A stretch of DNA of 37,059 nucleotides from Peptococcaceae bacterium BICA1-7 (GCA_000802095.1 JUEB01000007.1:1-37059); one strand, 5' to 3'; counted from the stretch's first letter, positions 9,056 to 18,631 are shown. Notes: generated by a model not told the origin, from the sequence alone. Numbers and translations are program-made.

Positions 9056-9202
9056 TTATTTTTTTGATGAGGCCAGTTCCCTCTGGTAGGCCTTCCACCC
9101 TGGACACCACCTGGTGTGCCAGCGCCAGAGCCTGCCGGATATAGAATTGGGATTTTTCTCGGCCTTTGCCCTCCACTTGCACTTCTCACAATTGGACGCC
9201 AC
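9056..9202 (-). CDS. 48-aa Cys/Trp-rich small protein
   Basis: A short gene of 49 codons including the stop, starting GTG at 9202 behind an excellent ribosome binding site (GGGGAGGT, 6-7 nt upstream). The product begins MASNCEKCKWRAKAEKNPNS and continues with GRLWRWHTRWCPGWKAYQRE. It has three Cys (5, 8, 33), five Trp and one His, which suggests a small metal-binding or nucleic-acid-binding protein. I believe similar short CEKCK...GRLW.WH..WCPGWK proteins occur in other Clostridia, but no search was possible. It converges on the hydrogenase-like gene with 28 nt between the stops. Function unknown. Confidence 0.72.
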   Translation of the reverse strand: MASNCEKCKWRAKAEKNPNSISGRLWRWHTRWCPGWKAYQRELASSKK

Positions 9203-9342
9203 AGCGCCACCTCCCCGTTACGGTAATTATCAGCCGTTAATTATTGTCCCCGTCCGTTATGTTTCCGAGGGTACCCAGTATACTTCCCTCTCCCTTGGCC
9301 CTGCCCCCGGTCTGGGGACAACACCTCTAATAGGATAAAGCA

Positions 9343-11043
9343 TCATGCTTTCTGACGAAGCCTTGCCCAGGAGTCCTTTAGCGATACTATCCGGTTGAAC
9401 ACCGTGGACCCTTCCTTTGACTCCACAGTATCAACTATAAAATAGCCGTGCCTTAAAAATTGGAACCTGCTTCCCGGCAGAGCCCCCGCCACACCGGGCT
9501 CCAGCAGGCAGTCAGTGAGAACCTCCAATGACTGGGGGTTTATAAAGTCGGTAAAGTGCGCGCCCTCCCTGTCCTCCTCGGGATTCTCCCTGGTAAAAAG
9601 GTGCTCATAGAGCCTCACCTGAGCCTTTATGGCCTGCTCTGCCGAAACCCAGTGCAGAGTGCCTTTTACTTTGCGAACATCGGTGGACAGCCCGCTTCTG
9701 GTATCAGGGTCATAGGTACAGTGCACCTCCAGCACCTCACCGGTCTCTTGGTCCTTAACCACCCGCTCACACTTTATTATGTAGGCGTGCTTTAAGCGGA
9801 CCTCTCGCCCGGGGGCCAGGCGGAAAAACTTTTTGGGCGGGTCCTCCATAAAATCGTCCCGCTCAATGTACAGTACCCTTGAAAAGGGCACCTTTCTTTT
9901 ACCCAGGTCAGGCTGCTCGGGATTTATATCGGCGTCAAGCTCCTCCACCAGTCCCTCGGGGTAATTGTCGATGATCAGCCTTAAGGGACGCAGCACAGCC
10001 ATTACCCGGGGGGCCCCAAGGTTCAGCTCCTCCCGTATGCAGTGCTCCAGCATGGCTATATCCACCACGCTGTTGGCCTTGGCCACCCCTATGCGGTCAC
10101 AGAAGTCCCGCAGGGCCCCCGGTGTATAGCCCCGCCGGCGCAGGCCTGATATGGTGGGCATCCTGGGGTCGTCCCAGCCACTGACGAACTGCTTTTCCAC
10201 CAACTCCCGGAGTTTTCTTTTACTCATTACCGTATAGGTAAGATTTAACCTGGCAAACTCAATCTGCCGGGGGTGGTATTTTATGTCTATGTTGTCCAGC
10301 ACCCAGTCGTACAGGGGCCGGTGGTCCTCAAATTCCAGAGTGCATATGGAGTGGGTAATCCCCTCCAGGGCGTCGGAAATTGGATGGGCATAGTCATACA
10401 TGGGATAGATGCACCACCTGTCTCCGGTCCGGTGGTGGGAAGATTTCTGAATTCTGTAAAGCACCGGGTCCCTCATATTGAGATTTGGTGAGGTCATATC
10501 TATTTTGGCCCTCAGCACACAGGCGCCGTCAGGAAGCTCCCCCGCCCTCATTTTTTCAAAAAGCTTAAGATTGTCTTCCACCGAACGGCTGCGGCAGGGG
10601 CTCTCCTTCCCCGGCCGGGTAAGGGTCCCGCGGTAATCCCTGATTTCTTCCGGGGTCAGGTCGCACACGTAAGCCTTTCCGTCCCTGATAAGCTGCACAG
10701 CAAACCGGTACAGCTCCTCAAAGTAGTCAGAGGCATAAAAAAGCCGATCGTCCCAGTCATACCCCAGCCACCTTACATCTTCCTTGATGGAGTCTACATA
10801 CTCCACTTCCTCTTTACTGGGGTTTGTGTCATCGAACCTTAGATTGCACAACCCCCTGTTCCTGTCTGCTATGCCGAAATTAAGGCAGATGGACTTGGCA
10901 TGGCCTATATGCAGGTAGCCGTTGGGCTCCGGTGGAAACCTGGTGTGCACCCGGCCTTCATTCTTCTTCATTTTAAGATCTTCGGTAATAATGTCCTGGA
11001 TAAAATTAGCGTATGAAGCCGGCTCGGTGAATGGTGTTTCCAT
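9343..11043 (-). CDS. glnS: glutaminyl-tRNA synthetase
   Basis: Class I synthetase of 566 residues that charges tRNA-Gln with glutamine in the cytoplasm. Visible are the HIGH-type motif ([14 protein letters not shown]), the KMSKS-type motif (VMSKRKL), the GlnRS-specific FDDTNPSKE segment, and the C-terminal anticodon-binding beta-barrels. Length is normal for a bacterial GlnRS. It is a GlnRS rather than a GluRS by these motifs and length. The start follows GGGGGAGGATTC. Most Firmicutes lack GlnRS and make Gln-tRNA by the GatCAB route, so this gene may have been acquired. It seems to stand alone. Confidence 0.96.
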   Translation of the reverse strand: METPFTEPASYANFIQDIITEDLKMKKNEGRVHTRFPPEPNGYLHIGHAKSICLNFGIADRNRGLCNLRFDDTNPSKEEVEYVDSIKEDVRWLGYDWDDRLFYASDYFEELYRFAVQLIRDGKAYVCDLTPEEIRDYRGTLTRPGKESPCRSRSVEDNLKLFEKMRAGELPDGACVLRAKIDMTSPNLNMRDPVLYRIQKSSHHRTGDRWCIYPMYDYAHPISDALEGITHSICTLEFEDHRPLYDWVLDNIDIKYHPRQIEFARLNLTYTVMSKRKLRELVEKQFVSGWDDPRMPTISGLRRRGYTPGALRDFCDRIGVAKANSVVDIAMLEHCIREELNLGAPRVMAVLRPLRLIIDNYPEGLVEELDADINPEQPDLGKRKVPFSRVLYIERDDFMEDPPKKFFRLAPGREVRLKHAYIIKCERVVKDQETGEVLEVHCTYDPDTRSGLSTDVRKVKGTLHWVSAEQAIKAQVRLYEHLFTRENPEEDREGAHFTDFINPQSLEVLTDCLLEPGVAGALPGSRFQFLRHGYFIVDTVESKEGSTVFNRIVSLKDSWARLRQKA

Positions 11044-11288
11044 TACTTATGAATCCTCCCCCAAATGATAGCCTTTTCTAGGTTGTGCCAACTGGCGGTT
11101 TTATTTCCTGTAGCTCATATTTCCATATATTATCCAAAAAAAGCTTTGATTATTGCAATACCCCGGCAAGCTTTTTCTTGAAAAAGTAAAAATGATACCC
11201 CGAAACCACCTAATCCCATCTTCTACATAAATAAACGCATTCCTCCAGGCAGACAATAAAAACAGCCCCTGGCTGCAAGAAGGGCTGT
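11044..11288. other. glnS upstream region, no gene seen
   Basis: AT-rich spacer ahead of glnS. It contains a 9-bp inverted repeat (AAAAAGCTT at 11138-11146, AAGCTTTTT at 11168-11176) and, at its left-facing end, ACAGCCC...GGGCTGT flanking the copA terminator. The complement of the T-box consensus (AGGGTGGNACCGCG) is absent, so T-box control of glnS is not supported. No open frame with a convincing ribosome binding site was found. Confidence 0.4.
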
Positions 11289-11320
11289 AAAAAGCCGGGG
11301 CTTTTTACCCCGGCTTTTTT
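11289..11320 (-). terminator. terminator of the copA operon
   Basis: A perfect stem AAAAAGCCGGGG / CCCCGGCTTTTT (11289-11300 and 11308-11319) with a 7-nt loop. Its A and T flanks let it act on both strands. It lies just beyond the small membrane-peptide gene that follows copA. Confidence 0.88.
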
Positions 11321-11338
11321 AAAAACTACCCACACAGC

Positions 11339-11452
11339 TTATTTCTTAATCTTACCCCTATCCACCAGCGCCCACCAGGCAAATGCCACCCCGGCCAGCA
11401 GGGCCAAACCGAGAAGCACATCCTCCAGCTGTTCCACTTCCTGGCACCCCAT
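11339..11452 (-). CDS. 37-aa single-span membrane peptide
   Basis: A 37-codon frame begins at ATG 11452, 18 nt after the copA stop, and ends just before the shared terminator. The product starts MGCQEVEQLEDV, has one hydrophobic span (LLGLALLAGVAFAWWALV) and ends in a basic tail DRGKIKK. This is the layout of a small bitopic membrane protein with the tail inside. Placement within the copA transcript suggests a role with the copper pump, but that is inference. The ribosome binding site is weak (CTAAAGA), so translation may be coupled to copA. Confidence 0.55.
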   Translation of the reverse strand: MGCQEVEQLEDVLLGLALLAGVAFAWWALVDRGKIKK

Positions 11453-11470
11453 TCTTTAGTATTATTTTAC

Positions 11471-13891
11471 TTACCGGGATTTTTTAAAATCCTGGTAAGG
11501 GTCAAATCTCTTTAGCCTCAGGGCATTTGAAACCACCGACACCGAGCTGAAGGCCATGGCTGCTCCGGCCAGCACCGGAGAGAGGAATCCCAGGGCGGCC
11601 ACCGGTATGCCCAGGCTGTTATAAAAAAGCGCCCAGAAGAGGTTTTGCTTTATATTGCGCATGGTGCCCCGGCTAAGCCTGATGCTGGCCGCCACCCCCC
11701 GCAGATCACCCTTCATCAGCGTTATGTCGGCGGCCTCTATGGCCACATCTGTGCCTGTGCCTATGGCAAAGCCTATATCAGCGGTGGCCAGGGCCGGGGC
11801 GTCGTTTACGCCGTCCCCCACCATCCCTACCTTGAAGCCTTCCTCCATAAGCCTGTTCACCTCCCTGGCCTTGTCCTGGGGAAGCACCTCGGCCAGCACA
11901 TTCTCTGCGGGAATGCCTACCTGCCGGGCTATGGCTTCGGCGGTGCGCCTGTTGTCCCCGGTAATCATGATAGTCTTTATACCCATTTGGTGAAGAGCGC
12001 CAATGGCTTCCGCCGAGCTGTCCTTCACGGTGTCGGCCACCGCCACCGCTCCCGCCGGACTACCTCCAACAGCCACCAGCATGGCGGTTTTGCCCTCCCC
12101 CTCCAGCAGGTCGGCCCTTTTTTCCAGATCGGATATATCAATATTCTGTTCCTTCATCAGCCTGCGGTTGCCGATCAACAGGTCCCGGCCGTCTATCCTG
12201 GCCACTATCCCCTGGCCTGGTATAGCCTCAAAGCCCTGGGGTTCAGCCAGTTCAATCCTCTTTTCCCTGGCCCCCTTCACAATGGCCTCGCCCAGGGGGT
12301 GCTCCGACCTCTTTTCAGCCGAGGCCACCAGCCGCAGCATTTCCTTTTCATCTATTTCCCCCACGGCTATAACATCGGTCAGAGAGGGCTCTCCCCTGGT
12401 AATGGTCCCTGTTTTGTCCAGCACAATGGTATTTAGCGAGTGGGCTTTTTCCAGGTGCTCCCCGCCCTTGATCAATATCCCTTTTTCGGCTCCCCGCCCG
12501 GTCCCCACCATTATGGAGGTGGGTGTGGCCAGTCCCAGGGCGCAGGGGCAGGCTATCACCAGCACGGCGGTGAAATTAATGAGCGCCTTTGAAAAATTGC
12601 CCGGGTCGACGATAAAATACCATACCAGGAAGGTCAGCAGCGCCACCCCCACCACCGTAGGCACAAAGTAGGCCGATATTACATCAGCCAGACGCTGGAT
12701 GGGCGCCTTCGACCCCTGGGCCTCCTCCACGATCCTGATGATCTGGGCCAGAGCTGTTTCAGACCCTACCCTGGTGGCCTCAAACCTGAAGCTGCCATGC
12801 TTGTTTATGGTCCCCCCGATAACCTCATCACCGGGCTTTTTATCCACCGGCAGGCTTTCTCCGGTAAGCATGGACTCGTCCAAACTGGAAAAGCCATCTT
12901 TCACCGATCCGTCCACCGGCACCTTTTCTCCGGGGCGCACCAGCACCAGGTCACCCTTTACCACATCCTCCACTGGTATGTCCATCTCCTGTCCCCCTCG
13001 GATTACCCGGGCGGTCCTGGCCTGCAGCCCCATAAGCTTTTTAATAGCCTCGGAAGTCCGCCCCTTGGCAATGGACTCCAGCATCTTGCCCAGCAGTATA
13101 AGAGTTATTATAATAGCCCCGGTCTCGTAATAAACATGTCCGGGAAAAATGAAGGTGGTGGCCACACTGTAAAAGTATGCCGCCGAGGTGCCCATGGCCA
13201 CCAGCACGTCCATGTTGGCGCTGCCGTGCCTGAGCGAGCTGTAAGCCCCCCGGTAAAACTGGTACCCGGCTATGAACTGAACCGGGGTGGCCAGAGCGAA
13301 CTGAAATATTTTATTATGTAGCAGCGCCGGCAGATGAAGGCCAAACAGGTCCGTAAACATCATGGCCAGCAGGGGAACTGAAAAAGCCGCCGACATTATA
13401 AAAAGAGTCAGCTGACGCCTTGTTTCCCTCTCCCGCTCCAATTTTTCCATGTCTCCATCAGGGCTGACCTCCCCGTCCCCGGCCCGGTAGCCTGCATCAG
13501 TCACCGCCTTTTTAAGGTCCGCAGGGCTCACCCGCCCGGGGTCATACTCCACCGTGGCCCTCTCCATGGCCAGGTTGACATTGGCCTTAAAAACTCCCTC
13601 CATTCCAGAAAGAGTCCTCTCCACCCGGGCAGAGCAGGCTGCGCAGGTCATCCCTCCTATTTTTAGCTCAATCTTTCCGGTGGGCACACGGTACCCCTGG
13701 TCCACGATGACCTTAATCAGGTCACCCACCCCTACCCGGCCTGGATCGTAAGCAATGGTCACATTACCTACGGCGAAATTTACAGCCGCCTCACCCACAC
13801 CTTCAATTTTATTCAGCGCACGCTCAACCCTGGCCACACAGGCCGAGCACTCCATGCCCAGCACCTTCAAGGTTATCTTTTTATCACCCAT
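11471..13891 (-). CDS. copA: copper-exporting P1B-type ATPase
   Basis: An 806-residue Cu(I) efflux pump in the cytoplasmic membrane. Two heavy-metal-binding domains come first, with GMECSAC (Cys15, Cys18) and GMTCAAC (Cys83, Cys86). Then come eight predicted membrane helices with the metal-site CPC in [10 protein letters not shown], the phosphorylation site [11 protein letters not shown], the P1[10 protein letters not shown] motif and the hinge [10 protein letters not shown]. The CPC type plus two N-terminal domains and the C-terminal membrane pair place it with Cu(I) exporters. No copZ chaperone or csoR gene is adjacent; a possible CsoR-type site lies upstream. The start follows GGGGGTAT. 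Confidence 0.96.
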   Translation of the reverse strand: MGDKKITLKVLGMECSACVARVERALNKIEGVGEAAVNFAVGNVTIAYDPGRVGVGDLIKVIVDQGYRVPTGKIELKIGGMTCAACSARVERTLSGMEGVFKANVNLAMERATVEYDPGRVSPADLKKAVTDAGYRAGDGEVSPDGDMEKLERERETRRQLTLFIMSAAFSVPLLAMMFTDLFGLHLPALLHNKIFQFALATPVQFIAGYQFYRGAYSSLRHGSANMDVLVAMGTSAAYFYSVATTFIFPGHVYYETGAIIITLILLGKMLESIAKGRTSEAIKKLMGLQARTARVIRGGQEMDIPVEDVVKGDLVLVRPGEKVPVDGSVKDGFSSLDESMLTGESLPVDKKPGDEVIGGTINKHGSFRFEATRVGSETALAQIIRIVEEAQGSKAPIQRLADVISAYFVPTVVGVALLTFLVWYFIVDPGNFSKALINFTAVLVIACPCALGLATPTSIMVGTGRGAEKGILIKGGEHLEKAHSLNTIVLDKTGTITRGEPSLTDVIAVGEIDEKEMLRLVASAEKRSEHPLGEAIVKGAREKRIELAEPQGFEAIPGQGIVARIDGRDLLIGNRRLMKEQNIDISDLEKRADLLEGEGKTAMLVAVGGSPAGAVAVADTVKDSSAEAIGALHQMGIKTIMITGDNRRTAEAIARQVGIPAENVLAEVLPQDKAREVNRLMEEGFKVGMVGDGVNDAPALATADIGFAIGTGTDVAIEAADITLMKGDLRGVAASIRLSRGTMRNIKQNLFWALFYNSLGIPVAALGFLSPVLAGAAMAFSSVSVVSNALRLKRFDPYQDFKKSR

Positions 13892-14063
13892 AGACTATAC
13901 CCCCTGGAGGTTTTAATGCCGCATTTTCAACACTAATCAGAGTTCATCCCTGATAAGACACAGGTCATCCAGCCCAAAACCTCATATTCTGAATAGATTA
14001 TACACCTTTATTTAATTAGATCTCCACATATTTTTCATATCCTGTTCAGAGAATCTCCCATCG

Positions 14064-14079
14064 ATACCCCTTAGGGCAT
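14064..14079. promoter_or_regulatory. possible CsoR-type operator upstream of copA
   Basis: ATACCCCTTAGGGCAT is a near-palindrome of the ATACCCC...GGGGTAT type bound by copper-sensing CsoR repressors. It lies about 170 nt upstream of copA. A second, weaker ACCCCCTGGAGGT lies against the copA start at 13899-13911. The spacer 13980-14160 otherwise holds AT-rich sequence and no gene. Confidence 0.3.
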
Positions 14080-14175
14080 ACAAAAGGCCAGAGTAATAAA
14101 ATTTTGCAGGCATTTATATTATGACTTAAACAAAGGGTCTTTATATATAAGTCCACCCTTTGCCCGGTGCAATAA

Positions 14176-14212
14176 AGAAAAGACCTCCCTGTTCCGGTGG
14201 GAGGTCTTTTCT
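14176..14212 (-). terminator. terminator after the lipoprotein gene
   Basis: A perfect stem: AAGAAAAGACCTCCC paired with GGGAGGTCTTTTCTT around a 9-nt loop (TGTTCCGGT). It lies 26 nt beyond the minus-strand lipoprotein stop. The A/T flanks make it potentially bidirectional. Confidence 0.9.
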
Positions 14213-14237
14213 TGGCCTTTATTTTTAGTTTACACCA

Positions 14238-15170
14238 CTACAGCTTAAGACCGGCGGCAGCGCTTTTCCTGTAGCTGTCAACCTCATCCGTCAGTTTATC
14301 GCCGCTCTTTTCAATAATCGCCAGGTAATCCTGTAAAGCCTTGGAATACTCACTTTTTTCGCTGTTTCCGGCGGCGCCGGCATAGGCCTCCCTCACCCCG
14401 GTAGCCAGCTTTTTTGTGTCATAGCTGAAAAGGGGCTTATTATTGACGCCGTAAAAGGAAAAGTCCACATACTTGTTAAACAGCTGTTTTACGCTGTCCA
14501 GCCTGGATGAGTCTTTATAATTATTTATAAAGCTCTCCTGGCTCACTGCCCTTCCAACTACCTCATCCCAGCCGATGACCAGTGCGGCGTCCCTGGCGGG
14601 GGGCTGATCCGATTCCACAGCCATAATTTCTATATACTCCTTAATATCGGGGGTGACATAGGGGCTGAAGCTCTTGTAGCGGCTGTAGTCGATCACCGGA
14701 AAAAACATTCCCTCGGCGGTATCAATCTTATAGCCCCCGTCCCTTACCTCAGCCAGCAGTACCTTCAGATCACTGTCATTGATGCTGTCGATCTGGCTTA
14801 AGCTAAAGTCCCGGGTATAAACCCGGCCTATTTTCTCCTGAAAAGTGGTGCTATAGCTTATTTTTTCGTCCAGCTTGGGCAGTGCTCCCTTTTGGGCTTC
14901 CTCCAGCCGGGCAATTATGGTTGAGGCATCTTCTCTGGAGGCCTGGGATATATTCTTTTCAGCGAATTTTATTATGTCAGCCGGGTTCGCCTCTTTCCCA
15001 TAACCGGCGTTAAACTCCTCCAAAACAGCCTTTTGCCTGTCAGCCTGCTGGGATGCCTGGTTATCCTCAGACTTCCCTGGCCCTTTATCCTGCGATCCAG
15101 TGGAACAACCACTTTGCAGCAACACTGTAAAAATGAACATAGCCATAACCAGGAACAGTTTCTTCTTCAC
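14238..15170 (-). CDS. predicted lipoprotein of unknown function
   Basis: 310 residues. The N-terminus MKKKLFLVMAMFIFTVLLQS leads into a lipobox-like SGC (Cys22), so it is predicted to be secreted and lipid-anchored. A linker rich in Ser, Gln, Lys and Asp follows, then a mostly soluble, helix-rich body with no motif I recognise. The start is GTG behind GAGAGGAGAT. It has its own terminator and stands between copA and the GT87-like gene in the same direction, but the flanking terminators suggest a single-gene unit. Function cannot be assigned. Confidence 0.8.
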   Translation of the reverse strand: MKKKLFLVMAMFIFTVLLQSGCSTGSQDKGPGKSEDNQASQQADRQKAVLEEFNAGYGKEANPADIIKFAEKNISQASREDASTIIARLEEAQKGALPKLDEKISYSTTFQEKIGRVYTRDFSLSQIDSINDSDLKVLLAEVRDGGYKIDTAEGMFFPVIDYSRYKSFSPYVTPDIKEYIEIMAVESDQPPARDAALVIGWDEVVGRAVSQESFINNYKDSSRLDSVKQLFNKYVDFSFYGVNNKPLFSYDTKKLATGVREAYAGAAGNSEKSEYSKALQDYLAIIEKSGDKLTDEVDSYRKSAAAGLKL

Positions 15171-15273
15171 TTATGCTTATCTCCTCTCAAAAATTCGTAC
15201 TTAGGCCCGCATGAATAAAGACTGATTATAAAATAAAAAGTTCCGGGTTAAATTACGGCAGTATTTGCCAGCA

Positions 15274-15319
15274 TAAAAAAAGGGCCGGGGACACCCCCCC
15301 AACCCCCAGAGATCCCCGG
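15274..15319 (-). terminator. probable terminator after the GT87-like gene
   Basis: On the minus strand CCGGGGA (15313-15319) and TCCCCGG (15285-15291) form a 7-bp stem with a G-rich 21-nt loop, followed by CCCTTTTTTTAT. It lies 13 nt past the stop. The large loop weakens the call. Confidence 0.6.
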
Positions 15320-15331
15320 TGGTCAAACTTC

Positions 15332-16558
15332 CTATATGGCAATAAACCCCGTTCTATCAAAAAAGTAAAAGCGGCGCACCGTCAGAATTAAAAAGGCCAG
15401 CAGTATCAGAGGAACAATCTGTATATATATCAGCCTGGCGATAAGGTCGTTTATCAGGGGCATTATCCATACAGCAAACAGGACTCCCTTTTCATAAGGA
15501 AGCCAGCCTTTCTGGTAACCTTCCCAGCCATAATATGCAATAGCTATAGCCAAAAGGGCCAGGTCATATTGAAAGGAATACGGTGTGGCCAGAAAAATAC
15601 CGGCTGTAAGCACTGAAACTTTGATATAGTAGGGCATCCCCCTATGCCATGCCCAGAAAACAAGTATGCTTACGGCCAAAGCCATTATTCCCTGAAGTAT
15701 ATAGGAAGGCTGTATGCCCACCCCCACCAGACGGGAGGCCGCAAAAACAGTGGACATTTTCTCCCACGGCAGGTAGCCGGTCTCAGTAATATAAGAAACA
15801 AAAGGAATCTGGCCCATAAAAGAACTCCAGGCGCCCAAACCTAGAACTGCGGCACTGGCCAGGGCCAACACCCCGGCGGAAAAAGCGGCTGCTCCAAGAG
15901 CTTTCCAGAAGCGGCCCGCCACCAGCGCGATAAATACCAGCAGGGCCAGGTGGGGCTTATAGGTAAGCAGCCCCAGCAATATTCCGGCCGGGACCGGGTA
16001 CCCGCGAAGAAGAAAAAGACCCCAGCCCAATAATGCCGCAGTGAGAAAACCATTTTGCCCGTGTATGGCATTTTGAAAAGCTCCCGGAAAAGCCAGGGCA
16101 AGACCAAGAGTGGCGGGATCAGGGGCTGTTCTTCGCAGAAGGGCCGCATAAAAAATAAGTGCTGCGCCTGTCCAAATAACAAGGGAGGCAACATAGGGCA
16201 AATAGGCAAGCGGAAGGACCAGCAGAAGAAAGGTAGGCGGATAATAAAACCCGGCCATATCCGCCTGCTCACCGTAAAGCTCCTTTTCCCTTTGATAAAT
16301 GCGATCTATGTTGTATACTCCGCTTATATCGCCCTCCCGGGCAAGCTCTGAAGCGGCATAAAAGCACACATAGTCGCTGCCCAGGGCCTTTCCCCGGGAG
16401 TCAGCTATACCTTTTCCTGAAGAGTAGGTAAATCCTGCCACAATAATGTATAAGGCTACAAAGGACCAGGAATATAATACAATTCTGCGCCTGTTCAGCC
16501 AGCTCACGACTGTCACCCCACTCCCCATACCTGTTAAGCCGGACATATAGTTTCTCAT
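15332..16558 (-). CDS. GT87/DUF2029-like polytopic membrane glycosyltransferase
   Basis: A 408-residue integral membrane protein with about ten hydrophobic spans. The first outer loop has the features of GT-C enzymes of family GT87 (ALGSDYVCFYAASELA, then REGDISGVYN), where an acidic residue early in the protein serves a polyprenyl-phosphate-sugar-dependent transfer. The central FPGAFQNAIHGQNGFLTAALL segment and the positively charged C-terminus fit DUF2029. It probably adds a mannose or related sugar to a cell-envelope glycan, but substrate and acceptor cannot be read from sequence. No other envelope-glycan gene is adjacent. Confidence 0.75.
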   Translation of the reverse strand: MRNYMSGLTGMGSGVTVVSWLNRRRIVLYSWSFVALYIIVAGFTYSSGKGIADSRGKALGSDYVCFYAASELAREGDISGVYNIDRIYQREKELYGEQADMAGFYYPPTFLLLVLPLAYLPYVASLVIWTGAALIFYAALLRRTAPDPATLGLALAFPGAFQNAIHGQNGFLTAALLGWGLFLLRGYPVPAGILLGLLTYKPHLALLVFIALVAGRFWKALGAAAFSAGVLALASAAVLGLGAWSSFMGQIPFVSYITETGYLPWEKMSTVFAASRLVGVGIQPSYILQGIMALAVSILVFWAWHRGMPYYIKVSVLTAGIFLATPYSFQYDLALLAIAIAYYGWEGYQKGWLPYEKGVLFAVWIMPLINDLIARLIYIQIVPLILLAFLILTVRRFYFFDRTGFIAI

Positions 16559-16671
16559 CTCACACTATACTTTAAAAAAAGTTATGGTCTTTTACATCCG
16601 CCTTCCTGCCAATAATAAGTAAGACCTATTTCCCATTTTTTTTTACAGGGAATGGGCACCCTGCAAAAAAC

Positions 16672-16711
16672 AAAGTACGGCCCGGAGAAATTCTCTCCCG
16701 CCGCACTTTTT
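16672..16711 (-). terminator. probable terminator after ywbE
   Basis: On the minus strand an imperfect stem (AAAAAGTGCGGCGGGAGAG pairing with TCTCCGGGCCGTACTTT) is followed by GTTTTTTG. It lies about 85 nt after the ywbE stop. Confidence 0.6.
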
Positions 16712-16794
16712 AAGAAATTACCATTAGCTGACAGTATACGGTTTTACCGGGAAGGACCCGGACCATTGAAGCCCTTAGTTACTGTCCGATGTGG

Positions 16795-16989
16795 TCATTG
16801 GAGTATTTCCTGCACCCTGCCCACCATTCCGTTCTCCAGGCGCACTTTTATACCGTGCGGATGAACTGCGCTTTTGGTCAGTATATCTTTGACCACGCCC
16901 TCGGTAAGCTGCCCGGTGCGCTGGTGCTGCTTCTGCACAATTTTAACTTTAACGCCGGGCCTGATATTTTTACGCTCTGATCCATTCAT
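16795..16989 (-). CDS. ywbE: YwbE family protein (DUF2196)
   Basis: A 64-residue conserved small protein: MNGSERKNIRPGVKVKIVQK, then TGQLTEGVVKDILTKSAVHPHGIKV and GMVGRVQEI. Length and these motifs match the YwbE family, which is widespread in Firmicutes and has no established function; the fold is likely a small KOW/SH3-like barrel. The start follows AAGGGGTC. It lies 37 nt after the MFS transporter and is probably co-transcribed with it, ending at the hairpin near 16700. Confidence 0.85.
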   Translation of the reverse strand: MNGSERKNIRPGVKVKIVQKQHQRTGQLTEGVVKDILTKSAVHPHGIKVRLENGMVGRVQEILQ

Positions 16990-17026
16990 ATTTAAGACCC
17001 CTTTTTATTCTGACTCTGCTCCGGCG

Positions 17027-18241
17027 TTACCATGTCTTTTTAAACTCACCCTGATTGAAGATGGGTATAATAAGCAGCATACCGGCGAAAAACAGAGCCC
17101 CGGACATTTCGTACATAGTCACCAGAGAAAACTGTGTCTTAAGCCAGCCCGCCAGGCTCATCATAATAACCATGGCCCCCATGAACATGGGGTTCAGCAC
17201 CCCATTTACCCGCCCGACGAACTCCTCACTGGTGGCCTGAAGAATTAAAGTATTAATTCCAATATGAATACAGGGGAAAAACAGTCCGCTGAGAAACTGG
17301 AAAGAAAGAGTGATCATCAGGCTGGTGGACAGCCCCACCCCGGCAACCGTGATGGCGCTGACCAGAAGGCCTATGGCCAGCAGCTTTTGCGGGGATACTT
17401 TTTTGGAAAGGCCCATGACCAATCCACCCCCCAGCAGCATGGCCGCACCATTCACCACCATAAGCCACTGCAAACTTTCCTTGGGCAGTCCCAGCCGTTC
17501 AATAACCACAAAAATCCCCAGGGGCTGGATTATTCCCACCGCCAGTCCTGCTGCTACAAAGGTCCCGCCAAGCGCTGTGAGCACTTTGTTAAACCAAACG
17601 TAGCGAAGGCCATCAACAAACTCCCCCCAGAAATTTGCTTCCGGCTTTTCTTTTTTATCTCTTTTATCCGGGGGAAGAAAGGTAAGCGCCCCGGCCGACA
17701 GCAGAAAGGCCACCCCCATTACCCCGATGGCTATATTAATGCCATACCTCTGATACACAAAGGTTCCCAAAAGCGGCCCTATAATCATAAAAACAGCCAT
17801 TAATGTCTGAAACATGGCCATCCCCATCTGCAGCTGGTCCCCCGGCACATGCGCCTTAAACAGCTTCATTGCTGATGGCTGAGAGAACTGTGACAGTATT
17901 GCCGAAATGAAAGTAACGAAAAAGACAGCCTCCCAGGATCCGTATATTATTGTTAGCAGCACCAGGAACACTGAGCACGCGCTTAAAAGATCACACCAGA
18001 TCATGGTGCTCCTGGGGCGCCAGCGGTCCGCATAGGTTCCCCCGATAAAGGAAAACAGAAAGATAGGGGCAAATTCAGCCACTGAAATGAGCGAAACTGC
18101 TAAAGGGCTATTTCCGGTGCGGTCCATTACGAATAGCAGAATGGCAAAGTTGCGCACCCAGATTCCAGTTTGCAGTAATATTCCTGAGATTAATATAGCC
18201 TGAATAAAACGGTTATGAAAAAAGTCCTTCTTTGTATGCAA
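17027..18241 (-). CDS. MFS transporter, MFS_3/EntS-like exporter
   Basis: A major facilitator superfamily permease of about 404 residues with 12 predicted helices. The loop GGTYADRWRPRSTMIWCD matches the conserved MFS loop 2-3 (GxxxDRxGRR type), and the profile resembles the MFS_3 drug/siderophore exporters. Substrate unknown. The frame is open to GTG 18292, but that codon sits only 2 nt after its purine run. TTG at 18241 has AGGTGGGAG 9 nt upstream and starts just before the first helix, so it is preferred. The upstream ArsC-like gene ends a few bases before the longer frame, so the two genes and ywbE likely form one transcript. Confidence 0.85.
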   Translation of the reverse strand: MHTKKDFFHNRFIQAILISGILLQTGIWVRNFAILLFVMDRTGNSPLAVSLISVAEFAPIFLFSFIGGTYADRWRPRSTMIWCDLLSACSVFLVLLTIIYGSWEAVFFVTFISAILSQFSQPSAMKLFKAHVPGDQLQMGMAMFQTLMAVFMIIGPLLGTFVYQRYGINIAIGVMGVAFLLSAGALTFLPPDKRDKKEKPEANFWGEFVDGLRYVWFNKVLTALGGTFVAAGLAVGIIQPLGIFVVIERLGLPKESLQWLMVVNGAAMLLGGGLVMGLSKKVSPQKLLAIGLLVSAITVAGVGLSTSLMITLSFQFLSGLFFPCIHIGINTLILQATSEEFVGRVNGVLNPMFMGAMVIMMSLAGWLKTQFSLVTMYEMSGALFFAGMLLIIPIFNQGEFKKTW

Positions 18242-18298
18242 TATTAATATCTCCCACCTAATTTTAATCATCTCTGACAGATAACGGGCCACTGCCCC

Positions 18299-18631
18299 CT
18301 AGCTCCAACCCTGCCAGATATCCGGGCAGTAGCCCACCGTTGCCCTGGGACCGCTCCTCACAATGGGTGTCTTCAGCAGCAGCGGGTAGGCCAGCAGCAT
18401 TTTTTCCCTGTCGTGGACCAGATATTTTAAATTTCTCCTGGTATATTCCTTTCCCTCTGTATCGATGAGGTTCTCCAGCCCCACCGCAGACCTTACCCTG
18501 TCAAGCTCACCCTTACTGAGCCCGCGAACCATCAGGTCAACAAAATGGTAAGGGATAGCCCTCTCTTTGAAATAGCGCTGGGCCTTCCTGGTATCCTGGC
18601 ACTTTTTATGCCCAAAAATCTGGATATTCAA
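18299..18631 (-). CDS. ArsC/Spx-family thioredoxin-fold protein
   Basis: 110 residues of the arsenate-reductase-related (ArsC/Spx/YffB) family. It begins MNIQIFGHKKCQDTRKAQRY, with one N-terminal Cys in CQDT instead of the CXXC of thioredoxins. The FVDLMVRGLSKGELDRV stretch, the LIDTEGKEY segment and the PIVRSG cis-Pro region are typical. The role could be a thiol reductase or a regulatory protein; the Arg triad of true arsenate reductase is not evident, so arsenate reduction is not assumed. The start codon is TTG. It is followed closely by the MFS transporter. Confidence 0.82.
   Translation of the reverse strand: MNIQIFGHKKCQDTRKAQRYFKERAIPYHFVDLMVRGLSKGELDRVRSAVGLENLIDTEGKEYTRRNLKYLVHDREKMLLAYPLLLKTPIVRSGPRATVGYCPDIWQGWS

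Noticed and set aside
9114..9338. 74-aa plus-strand frame
   Set aside because: It overlaps the better-supported 48-aa minus-strand gene and lacks a ribosome binding site.
11044..11260. T-box riboswitch for glnS
   Set aside because: The T-box core and the antiterminator pairing could not be found on the minus strand.
11645..13130. Several long plus-strand frames
   Set aside because: They are antisense shadows of copA in GC-rich sequence; no family likeness.
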